From NCBI GenBank assembly GCA_028565635.1, contig JAOXYB010056056.1, positions 1-25,574 on the forward strand: a stretch of DNA of 25,574 nt, written 5' to 3'. Origin of the DNA: Phoronis ovalis. Taxonomy: Eukaryota; Phoronida; Phoronidae. Of this stretch, positions 1 to 10,313 are shown one piece after another (positions within the stretch are counted from its first letter, which is position 1; each line of letters starts with the position of its first letter). The translations under genes and the position numbers were made by a program. The notes below the pieces were generated by a model that was not told the DNA's origin, did no database searches, and saw only the letters and a program-made list of their open reading frames with translations.

Positions 1-522
1 ACTTTCAAATGGAAATGTTCATATAGCTGCCCAGGGGCAAAAACAAAAAGGAAGAGAAAAAAGACATATTAATACGCGTCCAATTGGCTATCTAATGCCA
101 TATATGTAAACAGCGAAAAGGCTTTATACAAGCTCATTTGAACCCTAAATGCACGGCTTCTCGGTGTTCCGATAGTGGCCCAACAGGAAAAGAAGCAAAG
201 AAAGATAAAAATTGTAACACAAAAAAGGTATTCAAAATTAAAGATTAAAATAAATTAAAAATGAAAATAAATGTTTTCTTTTTTGGTTGACTTGTTTATT
301 TGAAAAGATATCAATAACCAGCATATAAGCTAACTAAAAACAAATAGTGTGTTTATGTTGGAATAAAGCTTCTTATATTCACAGTCATTACAGAAAGTAT
401 ATATATAATGCCAGAGCACGAAACTTGTCATTTGTACAGCTATGCAGTGCACATCATGTACAGCACCAACAACTCTGTCTATATAGCTTAAAGAATATTA
501 GTATTTTGAAAATATTTGCGAT
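1..522. other. AT-rich flank beyond pseudogene A's 3' end
   Basis: No gene seen. Positions about 40-113 resemble 20023-20105, a dispersed repeat. A minus-strand AATAAA (300-295) lies about 220 bp past the old stop of copy A and may be its former polyadenylation signal. Confidence 0.5.
40..113 (+). repeat. Dispersed repeat, copy 1
   Basis: Shares blocks with 20023-20105: an aaagag-gaaaaaa-like tract, attaatacgc, aattgg and ctaatgccatat in the same order, with a ~22-bp gap. Family unknown. Confidence 0.45.
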
Positions 523-835
523 CTACATAACGCTATTAGGAGACAGAAGTGGTCGTCGTTCTCCTTCCTGTTGAGACTTCTGTTCTCTACGCGTGCGTGT
601 ACATTTCATTTCTTCGATATTAAGATTGCCTATTTGCCGTTCAGTCTCCTGGTCGGCTTGGTCCCAATGGCCGTTTTCTTTTTTCTTTTTATTAAATTAC
701 CAACTTGTATTAAAGCTTCCCTTGAATGTATATGGTGCTCTGGCTATAAATACATCAGGGTTGATAACCGATGAAATATCATGCAGACAAATTGTATTAC
801 CAGAGCAATGCCAAATACGAACAAGAATGTTAGAC
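523..835 (-). pseudogene. Copy A exon 22 remnant, frameshifted
   Basis: 313 nt against 314 in gene B. The membrane helix (FLFVFGIALVIQFVCMIFHR) is present, then a 1-bp deletion leads to TAG at 744-746, and a further TAA follows at about 697-699. The poly-Arg run is eroded. Confidence 0.85.
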
Positions 836-1082
836 CTAAAAGTAAATAAATAGTGTCAATGCATTCATACAACGTAAGGTTGGAAATTATGTATCAAAGA
901 CGATCAATTCTCATTTTGTTATTTCGTAGATATGCATGTCTTGCAGCTGCAAAACTGCTATATTTTGTACATTGACACTACATTGCCAGTGACAACTACA
1001 TCGAAGAATGATAAACCTTGCACATTTATATTGCACTTTATAGTGTCAGGTACTGCATCGACTATAAAGGATATAACAATAC

Positions 1083-1212
1083 CTAACGGATTTGATCCCA
1101 AAACAGTCAATTCAGTTTTAGTTGCCAGAGTGACAATAATCAAAATCCAAAGAGCGTTAATTCACCACGACAAACATCAATAAGGTAGAGTTTCGCAGTT
1201 CTGTCAACTTAT
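1083..1212 (-). pseudogene. Copy A exon 21 remnant with 4-bp insertion
   Basis: 130 nt against 126 in gene B. A 4-bp insertion at about 1157-1162 makes an immediate TAA (1157-1159). The region after it, TELTVLGSNPLG, is recognisable in the shifted frame. Confidence 0.83.
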
Positions 1213-1291
1213 CTGTAATGACAAAACGTTACAATAATCAGAGTCAGTAATAGAATTATGGTAAAGGTGTTTACACAGTATTCTATAGTTA

Positions 1292-2147
1292 CAGTAGGTT
1301 TCCGAGTTATGCTCTCCCGTATATACAAAATACTGGTTTGTGATGCGGTAAAATGACGTCAGAAATATCTGTTGTGACGGAACATTGAGGAGGGAAATGG
1401 GGGGGGGGCTAGTGACCGCAGCTCAAAAGAAATAAAATTTCCTTTTCATGAATCACAAGTACTACTGCAATCGCGGGTCACGACAATTCAACGACCCTTT
1501 CCCACATGGGCAATAATAACTATTCATAAACAGGTTGCAAATAACCTGTCACAGTTGACACTCCTAAGAATTAAGATAATTATTATATTGGACGGCCATT
1601 CAGAATGGTTACAGCATACTCCAGAAATCTGCGATGGAGTGTTATTTATCATGCTTTCATTCTGCAAATATTGTATCTGAGACGGAAATGAAGGGTAGGG
1701 GAAAGTATTCAATCTCATTGCACAGAAGTAAAAAATGATAATCTGATGGCATAAACAAAATTATTGCAACCGTTAAACACGGAAATAAAACATATAAGGT
1801 TTATTACATTTCACGGACCGAAATAAGATCAAATACAAATCCCACCGCACGAAAATAAAATATGACTCTTTCACACTTGTAGGAGAATAAGATTGCCCCT
1901 TTTCCTCTAAATACATGCAAGTACCTGAGAAGGCTGAATGGTCACTAAATGTGAAATTGTGCTAGTGTATCCCAGTATTTATTATAACATTTCGCTTTGC
2001 ATGAAAGATCCTTACGGAATACGGAATTCTGTGATTCCTTGTGATTCCCTAACAGACTAAGCTGATGACATCAGAAAAATCTGAGTAACTGTCACAAACT
2101 AGTATTTAGTACTGTATCGGGAGAGAGCATAACTCGGAAACCTTCTG
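1292..2147. mobile_element. Non-autonomous TIR element with TA target site, full copy
   Basis: The left end CAGTAGGTTTCCGAGTTATG is matched in inverted orientation by the right end (CAGAAGGTTTCCGAGTTATG on the other strand), with one mismatch over the first 25 bp and weaker similarity further in. TA flanks both ends, and CAGT-type ends are usual for Tc1/mariner-like elements. About 856 bp with no transposase seen, so probably a MITE-like derivative. It sits in the intron between exons 21 and 20 of pseudogene A. A second, broken copy is at 15598-16655. Confidence 0.75.
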
Positions 2148-2407
2148 TAAAGTGTTTTTTTTTTCAGCATGTTATCAAAAAACATTTCACGCTCTTATGA
2201 CTGATTGTTGCGTGTCAGTTTGTTATATTATTCTAGTGATTCGCCACGATTTTAATTAAAAATCAATATAAAAGTATTTTCGTACAACATACATATTTTC
2301 TGAAGCAAAATAGTTTGGGGTAATTTATGCAGTGCTTAAAATCCAGCAAATTAATTATTTCATTTACACAAACCCAACAATTAACATATTATACAATGTA
2401 TATATAC

Positions 2408-2567
2408 CTTTCAGGTCATCATCAGAACCAAATGCCGTTGGATCTGGAACCAAAGTTTCCTTCCGAAGATTTTCCCCAAAACTGAAATTCTTCACGATTG
2501 ACATCCAACAAACGATGCTCATTGGCATAATCAATACAATGCTTTGCTTCTTTAATTCGGAGTTCTC
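2408..2567 (-). pseudogene. Copy A exon 20 remnant with 1-bp insertion
   Basis: 160 nt against 159 in gene B. Similarity is clear over IKEAKHCIDYANEHRLL and FQFW, then a 1-bp insertion near 2473 shifts the frame. Confidence 0.83.
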
Positions 2568-2808
2568 CTATAAAGAAATCAAACAAGGACAGAGATTCTC
2601 CATCACCGTGCACTATTTTTGTTGGTCCAAATTAAAAACGGTACATGGAGTGATATGATGGAAGTAGATTAACACAAATTGTTTAAGTGAGATAATTTTG
2701 AAAATCTTGTAACATAAATTGTACAAATTTAAAAAATAGGAATATATCTGTAAACACGACATTTATGATATTGTTATATTTGCAGTTGCGACACAAAGAT
2801 GAACTTAC

Positions 2809-2865
2809 GTTCCGCTGGATATCCTAATTTGCTGATGGCAAGTTTCAATCGTTAATTAAAATGAC
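2809..2865 (-). pseudogene. Copy A exon 19 remnant with in-frame stop
   Basis: 57 nt against 54 in gene B. A 3-nt insertion turns the Lys-Arg region of the last SAM helix into Asn-stop-Arg (TAA at 2852-2854). Both splice sites remain. Confidence 0.85.
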
Positions 2866-3003
2866 CTGCAAAATGGAAAACAGAAATGAATGATTTAAAA
2901 ACTCACTTCAAAGAAGAAAATGTTAATAATTATTTAAATTTCTATAAAAGTGCAGACTTTAATATTACAGGAAGCAAATTTAGTTAAGTTTTAAAAATCT
3001 TAC

Positions 3004-3154
3004 CTGGTTTTGTAATTCGCAAATCCTTACGTAAATCATCATCTTGCATACGTTTTAACCTCTCGAATCCTTGACGATCTACTATATGATTTTTCTTGAA
3101 GTTATTTTGATACACAAACAAACCGTTTTCTCGAAGCCATTCTTTATAATCGCT
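3004..3154 (-). pseudogene. Copy A exon 18 remnant (SAM2)
   Basis: Same length (151 nt) and phase as gene B exon 18, still open: DYKEWLRENGLFVYQNNF, RLKRMQDDDLRKDL. Splice sites are conserved. Confidence 0.85.
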
Positions 3155-3237
3155 CTGCAAATATGTTAACAAGATCAAGGTGTTGCCTGTACATGTATAG
3201 TACTATGTTAATGACAGCTAGCTTTACGCGTACTTAC

Positions 3238-3405
3238 CGGCACTGTTGTGTCTAAATCAGACAGTGGTAATTGTTTGATATCCAAAATGGCGATCTTGTC
3301 AGAGTTATTTTGAATTCCAATCTCCTTTGTTAAGTTTTTATATGTCATTCCATGTAATAGACCACTCGTTTTATAACCCTTGTCTTCAAACATTGGAGCA
3401 TATTT
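3238..3405 (-). pseudogene. Copy A exon 17 remnant (SAM1)
   Basis: An open 56-codon exon with intact splice sites: KYAPMFEDKGYKTSGLLHG and following, one codon shorter than gene B. It lacks the helix-1 exon (exon 16), so the SAM domain is incomplete. Confidence 0.85.
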
Positions 3406-4544
3406 CTAAAAGAGAGAGCACTCAAAATAAATTTGAAATAGTATATAAGTGTACAACAACCAACCGTTTGTGGTAACATTGATCAGTAACTGTTAGTTAC
3501 TATATTTGATATAGTAATTATTTTTCTTTGATACTACAAATGAGAAAGAGTTGTCTTATATACAACACCCTACTGATAAACACCAAAGTTGTTTTTAATA
3601 AGATAAATAGGAAGGTTAAATATTAGAAAAAAGTTAGTTTTATATAGAATATGTTTTTATTTCTAAATGATAAGTATATGCCAACCAAGTACATTTCGGC
3701 ATCATCAACTATAGTATATGTCACAGTTGTTTTAATCTCTCCCATCGCATACTGCAGAGAAAAATTATTAGCCGTATATTTGAGTAAAGTCAGAGTGAAA
3801 ACGAAATATTTACCATTTAAAATTTGTGAATTCACGAATTTTCTAAAAAAATATTTTTTGAAACTCCATGTTAAATAGCCGCCTGAATTATTCGCGACAA
3901 TATGCCACCTACAGTCAGTACGTTTTGACTTGTGTTGTTTTCTTATACAGCTTAATTAACATATGAACTGGGCGATTAGCACACACTCATTGTACTGATA
4001 TTAAAGCTTGCTTAACTTTGGAAATTATCCCCGAACAAAAGCGGATGTTACCCTAATTTATTTTTGTCCAAATAAATTAAATCTAGGTTGCGCACTGTCG
4101 AACACGTTTTGGACGATGATTTAACAAAACATTTCACAAAACATTTTTATACAAAAAAATCTATCATTAAAAATTCAAAAATCCACAAATTTGGAATGAT
4201 ACACATTTCATTTTCACTTTGGCTTTATTAAAACATACCGGTAATAATTTTTTTTCTGCAATAGCTTAACAGATATGTGGTTAAAAAAGACTGTGACATA
4301 TACTTTGAATAAAATAGTCTATCTCAGTCTGGCATAATGTTTGTGATATTGATATAATATGTCCTTTTAATATAGACATGTTTGCTGTCAAGTGCAACTG
4401 TGATATAATTTTTTGAAAGTGCAACTAAGCAAAATAAATACGAAATAGTTCTACAAACTGTCCGGAATAGGAAGTGATCGATGCATTTCTGTAGCAATGC
4501 AGATGACCATTTAGTGCTCCTATATCTGTAAATATACTGAACAG
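3406..4544. other. Stretch where pseudogene A has lost exons 3-16
   Basis: AT-rich, with no segment recognisable as chitin synthase core on either strand. It has only short open frames without conserved motifs. It marks the deletion or replacement interval between the exon 2 and exon 17 remnants. Confidence 0.7.
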
Positions 4545-5407
4545 TTAATGCATTCAGCATCGTTAATAATGAGTCTTATAATTAGTAAGTTGCAAGTTTG
4601 GGGTATAAGAGCCATAACGATTGTCAGTGGTGTGGTTAATACTAAAGGTAAGGCGAATGCTGCCAGTTGCATGCACACAGCGCACGCAAGGATAGCAAAG
4701 ATATACCCAGCAAAATTTGTGAAAACACTCAACAAAAATGGACGAAACATAGGATGTATGTAATTAATTCCAAAAAGACCGTCGTAAAGCTTAGAAATAT
4801 TGCAAATGTTAAAAGTATGTGCAAAAGAGAAAAAGCAGGTGTTAACAGCAATTTTAAAAAACTTGTCAAAATGCTCTGTTTCCATCTTGCGCTTCTACCA
4901 CTCACGTTCTTTATAAGCTCGTTGCTGTGCAAATTCTTGCGTACGTTGATAACGCTGATTTTTTGCGCTGTTTTCTCTGAAATTATCGCTTGAACTTTTA
5001 AAAGAGTCCATATCACGTGCTACGAAATGAGCTTCACTTCTGGATAGTTTTCTAGGTTCTAATTGGGCTTTCTGTAACCATGGACTCCAAGCAAATGAGA
5101 GGCATCTTAAAGCTAACGGTATTTCCCATAGTTTACATCTTTCGTATTCGTTGTGAGTGACTTCAAATATGATAGTTATAGCAAGTCCAGCGACTTCTAG
5201 TAAAAAGGCGATGATAATAAGTGTAAAGAGCCATGGTTGTCGTGCAACTTTTTCCCGCTGTTTCAAAAACTTTAACAGTTGTTCAAGAATTGGAAAGAAA
5301 AATATTTCGTTCATTAACAAAACGTTTAAAGATCCCTCAGACCGAGATAGAACTTCTAATGTGAACAAAGTTATCCCAGCTACCTCCGCAACGAATGCAA
5401 TAATCCC
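4545..5407 (-). pseudogene. Copy A exon 2 remnant, 3' truncated
   Basis: Strongly similar to gene B exon 2 (FTLEVLSRSEGSLNVLLMN, FSFAWSPW-type block, FRPFLLSVFTNFAGYIFAI). A 4-bp insertion near 4900 brings in TAG at once, and a 4-bp deletion about 90 bp further on restores frame. Similarity stops near 4548, about 118 nt before B's donor, marking the deletion edge. Confidence 0.88.
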
Positions 5408-5770
5408 CTGAAAATAATGCAAGTTAAAATCACAAACTATATGAACATGCTATAAGATAAATACAAGTTTCGTGCTGTTCGTATTAAAAACTCAATTAAA
5501 AAGTTAATTTTAATCATTATTAAATATAAATATATTTGTTTAGCATATTTTCAACCTACAATAACTAACTCCGTTATGTACAATATATAGTTGGTAGGAT
5601 TAAACATTCATGGACAAGTCTGTTGGAAACATCGTAATGTTACGATTTATGTAAATACTTGCGATTCCGTAAAGATAGTTTTCATGAGTCGTAAGCTTAC
5701 GATGTTTTTCTGACAAATCGTTTTTTGTTTCCATAAGTTCTGATTTACCGAATTGTAACTTTACAACAGG

Positions 5771-5813
5771 CCCCTAGCGCCCCTAGCGCCCCTAGCGCCC
5801 CTAGCGCCCCTAG
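5771..5813. repeat. 9-bp GC-rich minisatellite (CCCCTAGCG)
   Basis: Nearly five perfect head-to-tail units of CCCCTAGCG in otherwise AT-rich intron 1 of pseudogene A. Just before it (about 5625-5705) lie several near-palindromic TTACGA/TCGTAA motifs, including CGTAAGCTTACG. Confidence 0.9.
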
Positions 5814-5994
5814 CCTGTTCTCGAAAAATCACAAAAAATAATAAACTGACGCAGACATAGTCGTTGTACAGTATTGCATGCTAAAATGCATGAGAATGGT
5901 TTTGGTAAACAAATTTAAAACAAGTTAAAGTAAAGTAAAGCGCACATTTAAATATATAAACGTCTCTTTCTGACATTTCTCAGTTGTTACTTAC

Positions 5995-6585
5995 TGCGAG
6001 AATGGCTTTATTTGATGGCCACGGTCGATCTGAGCGAAATAAACCGTTCCAGCACGCTAACAGAAAAGTGAAACCTTGAGGTATCATTAATATCAACAGA
6101 AGCATTAGGAAAGTTGACTCGTTTCTAACATTCTTTGCAGTTGAGGAGTCGGCGAGTAAATTCTCGCTAACTGTTATTTCATCCGCCCTATGAAGTTTTG
6201 CCAGGTAAGAGTCAGTATGCGGAGGTGCTATTGTTGTACTATCGTTTAAATCTGGTCTGTTATCCATAAGGTATTGGGAAATTTTGATTACTGTTAGTTT
6301 ACCGCATGTTAAACAGAACAATACAGTTATCATCAATAAGAAAGTAACAATCCACTTCACGATTATCCAAATGACAGATGAGTTCTCCCTCTCAAGCAAT
6401 CTAGTATGAGGTTCTGCATCTATCTTTGACTGTTTAGTTACTGACAGTCCTTGGACATTTCTTGTTTGCTTCTCGATGGCGTTGAATTTGTACTGTGATA
6501 ATCAGGTTGATGCCGATAAGTTATATTTTGACTATCGCTTCCATGTTCAGTTGATGGAAGTGATGTAGAATCTGGTACTCGCCAT
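5995..6585 (-). pseudogene. Copy A exon 1 remnant
   Basis: Matches gene B exon 1, including the ATG context (6585-6583), the membrane helices and the donor (GTAAGT). A 5-bp and a 1-bp deletion break the first third; together they restore the frame, so the part from about 6400 to 5995 still reads well. It lacks the 51-nt duplication found in B. Confidence 0.88.
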
Positions 6586-8663
6586 TATTTACAAACTTCT
6601 TCAATTATCGATTACAAAGAACTACAAGAAAATCAGAATGCTTAAAAAATCTCTAATCGTGATATGTTTTCAACAAAAAACAGGATAAAAACCTGTTCAG
6701 CTTTATGTAGCCAACATGATTTGAACCTTTACTTCCATGTTGAGACAGCTCGACCGATATTGATGCATGACAAATGTGTCAATTAATAACAAGAAACACG
6801 AGCAAATACAAACGTGATTGCATAAGCATATATATCAACCAACATAACAGTTTATCGGCTGGTAATCAAATGAAATCAGCGGATTCGACTTTTTACCTTT
6901 TTACATTTGGAATGATAAAAAAGTCATATGCCTAGGTAACTTATTATATCTGGATGTGAAAAAGATAACACCTAGATAGCTAGAATAATAAAAAAACAAT
7001 AGGCTCTTAGATTGTTATCGTTTCGAAACAATAAGATTATTTAAGGCTACCTTGTGATATTTTTTTATATCATGCTAATCTAATTATTTTGATATCGTAA
7101 AACCAAATTTAAGCAAGACAACGCGCAGTCTGTAAGTGTCACTCAGTCATTCTCAGCAATTGCTATCTCTATTCAAAAGTTCATGCGTTTGAATCATTTT
7201 TAGAATAAAAACACAGTTTTATTACAATTTCAATTCTCGCCAGTGTTTTTTCAATCACCGTTTTACTAAAATAAACTATTATTTTGTCACTTTTCTTCAT
7301 GATGCATGTGTACAGTATGTTATTGCTTGTCACGTTTTGTAGCTTGGTTTTTGAGGTTTGTACAATCGACAGCCACTTTCTTCCCGATACAAGAACATCA
7401 ATTTATTCTACGATGTACAAAATTCACGTTAAAAACATATTCCTTAACCGTGGGCGACATTAAATGAGAATAATGAAATCATCTTTTATATAAAAAATAG
7501 TTATCAACCAAAAAAATATTACATTAAAAACATACAGTAATTGGTTGTAAATTTGTAGTTTTTTTTAATTATCAATGTACATTGACAAACGTTTTATATG
7601 GAATAGTAGCTGAAACAACCTGTCCGGTTTTATGAACCATTTCTTCTCATAATTAAGGGCCATGCACACTGTGGACTAACTTAAACTCAAATTACGATTA
7701 GATAATGAGAAACTATAAGATTTACTAAGATCTGATTTGATTAGCTTATCACAATGCATTACTTTTGAATTTGATGTTACAACGTTTTTGTTTTGCCACA
7801 TATTGTGTAATATATCAAATAATCCCATTGTCAAGTGTTAGAGGTATATCACAGCAGTAATGACCTTAAAAAATTAAAAGATTCTTGCATGAGTGTAAAA
7901 TAAAACATAGTAATTACGTAAGTAGGTGCCCTGGGGGCACGCAACAATAACAGGTAAGTACGTGAACAAAAAATCCCCCTTTGGAAGGTTTGTAGGTTTC
8001 TTACAGATACTATTTACGCGCCACTCTGACTTAAAAAACATAGCATTCTGCAGATCGACATTCTAAAAATAATTAATAACCTTTGGTCAATATTTCGCTA
8101 AATATATACTCTTAACGCGTAACTGGCCACGAGTTACGTAGCTGGTTGATAAAAAGTATCCCTTTTCACGCAATTTTTCCACCCATTTCACCTGGCTACG
8201 CGAAAGCATGTCTTGGACTGAGTTAATTGATTAACCTATAGTCATCGATTTATTTTGATATGATACATGTCGTTCCTCAGCATAGATGAGATATGGTGGT
8301 GTAGGGTGCGTGCGTTTATAACAATTACAACAGACAACATATAACGGCCGTAACACAGTCTTTGCAACGGTCTAATACTAAATTCCCGCATTTGTTGTGT
8401 GCACATTTATATGATGCATGTTAGTTCATAACACAATGAATGATCAGTGTGTGTCAGTAAACAGTGGCTAGAGGCAAGCACAGGGCAAGCACTTAACATG
8501 CCGTATAACCGCTACATTTGTTATTTTTTCTTTTTAATAATTTTAATTTTTTTTACATTTCTTTCTTTATTGGATCTCCCACAAACAGACCAGAAGTTAT
8601 TTTTACCTCTTTATCAAAGAACTTTCTTTACAAACTAGGGACTCTGTAGCTAAAACAACAGGT

Positions 8664-8849
8664 TAGTAGGAGCTATTCTTCAGTCGCTCTTAAAGTGCCC
8701 AGGTCGAAATTGGCGTGAGTGACTGACATGCCACGGGCATGGGACGGGATAGTAGGAGCTATTCTGCAGTCGCGGGACACTGCTGTGCTGAGTTGTCGAA
8801 ATTGACACTAGGCATTGATTGACATGTCACATGACACGGGAAGGGATAA
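8664..8849 (+). repeat. Two diverged ~90-bp direct repeats
   Basis: Both units begin tagtaggagctattct and share cagtcgc, gtcgaaattg, gactgacatg/gattgacatg and gacacggga-type blocks. Unit 1 is 8664-8749, unit 2 is 8750-8849. Confidence 0.7.
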
Positions 8850-8958
8850 ATAAATAAATATACGTGGAAATGTTTACGAGGTAGGACCGTACGGGATATA
8901 AATGTACTGGACGATGATTGAGAGAGACGGGACGTAAATGCATATACCCAATAATAAT

Positions 8959-9016
8959 CTTGAATCAAACTGAACCTAACTAGTGACCTTGATTCAAACT
9001 GTATCTAACCAGTGAT
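8959..9016 (+). repeat. Two 29-bp tandem repeats
   Basis: Adjacent 29-bp units starting cttgaatcaaactg and cttgattcaaactg and ending in tagtgac/cagtgat. A GT-rich microsatellite follows at about 9059-9096. Confidence 0.75.
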
Positions 9017-9826
9017 CATGTAAGGTTATGTTTGGTGTAATGCCCAGATGTCTAGTGCTCTGTGTGTGCGTGTGTGTGTATGTGTATGTGTGTATAGAAA
9101 TTGACACTGGTCTCGGGGCGATACCGTGACAGGACTTGTGTTAGTACTTATGGCCACAAATGAGGACATCAAACCTAGAAACGTTGTATACAGTGTTGCA
9201 CTGTGGTAAATTTTTCATTGAAATATGTTTTCATATTGCAATTATTACTATTTTTAAACTTTACGCTTTCCTTAGGATACACAAACCATCTCACATTTTT
9301 TTACCTGTATCCAAGACTTACCTATATACCCGGTGGAAGACAGGTGCCCCCGCTAGTTTGTACGAATAAAATGAGATCAGTAATGTTTATTTATTAGTGA
9401 TCGAATCGGAAAATACAATATACGTATTACATATTCATTCAACTTGAGTAAGCATAAACCTTTTTTACATAACCGTAGAACCTTATGTTGGTCCAAAATT
9501 CTCCTTGGAAATCAAGATAAGGCCTAGTTTAGTTGAAAACGAGTACCAACTTGCAGGTTTGCGTTGCAGTAATAAATTCTTCGGTAAGTGATCTAAAAAT
9601 ATATCAAATCACCTTGTTCATGTTTGATTTTCGCTGTACCATTTTTAGCAACTTTCGAATAACATTGGTCAAGCTGAACAGGCGATTCTTATGGAACTGA
9701 AAACAAGTATTTTAACTAGACTAGACAATAAAGCATTAGAAAAATAAAATAATTTCTTTTTGTCAAACTTGACGAGTCAAAATCTCGTTAAAAATGGATG
9801 TTGTGTTAAGTTTTTTCGTGTCACCC

Positions 9827-9832
9827 TTTATT
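9827..9832 (-). promoter_or_regulatory. Candidate polyadenylation signal of gene B
   Basis: AATAAA on the minus strand about 170 bp after the gene B stop codon. It is the first canonical hexamer I noticed downstream; not proven. Confidence 0.4.
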
Positions 9833-9999
9833 TATGTTTTTAAAATAATTTACTGGAATACTACGGAACATGAATTATTATGTAGTACCACTAGTCCTCT
9901 ATAATGTTCTCAAACATGAACAAATTGTTTAAGGAGCAACAGCATTGCCTATGATTAAAATTATGCTGGTCTTTTTTAAAATGTTAGTTGCTTTGTGTT

Positions 10000-10313
10000 C
10001 TATATAATGTTACTAGGAGACAGCAGTGGTTGGCGTTCTTCCTGCATCTGGTGCATCTGTTCTCGACGCCTGCGTCTACGTCTCATTGTCTCATCATTGA
10101 GATTTCCTATCTGCCGTACAGCCTCCTGGTCGGCTTGGTCCCATTGGCCGCCGGCGTTATTATTTTTTTTAAATGACCAGCTGGTATTAAATCTTCCCTT
10201 CGGTGTGTATGGGGCTCTGGCTAAATAATGCATCAGGGTGGATAACCGATGAAATATCATGCAGAGAAATTGTATTACCAGAACAATGCCAAATACGAAT
10301 AAGAAGCTTAGAC
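10000..10313 (-). CDS. CHS: Gene B exon 22: last membrane segment and cytosolic tail
   Basis: Residues 1418-1521 and the TAG stop. GLSFLFVFGIVLVIQFLCMI is the final membrane helix, followed by FHRLSTLMHYLARAPY, conserved in animal chitin synthases. The tail has a run of seven Arg (about 1495-1501) and ERQPLL (1510-1515), which fits an acidic dileucine sorting signal. The acceptor is duplicated 62 bp upstream in the intron. Confidence 0.93.

Larger units (their letters stand above)
523..6585 (-). pseudogene. Core-deleted chitin synthase pseudogene (copy A)
   Basis: A tandem copy of gene B in the same orientation. It retains counterparts of exons 1, 2 (about the first 860 of 975 nt), 17, 18, 19, 20, 21 and 22. 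Nothing between 3406 and 4544 matches exons 3-16, so the GT2 core, the five-segment membrane cluster and the linker are missing. Lesions relative to B: 5-bp deletion just after the start codon (near 6575); 1-bp deletion near 6470; 4-bp insertion near 4900 giving TAG at 4895-4897; 4-bp deletion near 4810; 3-bp insertion creating TAA at 2852-2854; 1-bp insertion near 2473; 4-bp insertion with TAA at 1157-1159; 1-bp deletion near 748 with TAG at 744-746. Retained introns with conserved splice sites show it arose from genomic duplication, not retrocopying. It cannot make a chitin synthase. Confidence 0.92.
6586..9999. other. Intergenic region between the two chitin synthase copies
   Basis: About 3.4 kb with no supported gene on either strand; the short open frames have no conserved motif. 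It contains two tandem direct repeats (8664-8849 and 8959-9016) and a GT-rich tract (about 9059-9096). It covers the 3' flank of gene B and the 5' flank of copy A. Confidence 0.65.

Noticed and set aside
1524-1718. ORF inside the TIR element as a transposase fragment
   Set aside because: Too short, with no DDE/D or helix-turn-helix pattern, and not kept open in the second copy as far as I could see.
2984-3405. A stand-alone small SAM-domain gene
   Set aside because: The exons match gene B exons 17-18 in length, phase and splice sites, and the next exon has an in-frame stop.
4520-4885. A 121-codon membrane-protein ORF as a separate gene
   Set aside because: It is the in-frame tail of the pseudogene's exon 2 copy; its upstream part is split off by a 4-bp insertion and a 4-bp deletion.
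8447-9397. Short ORFs in the intergenic region as genes
   Set aside because: Low complexity, no conserved motif, and no sign of splicing or codon pattern.
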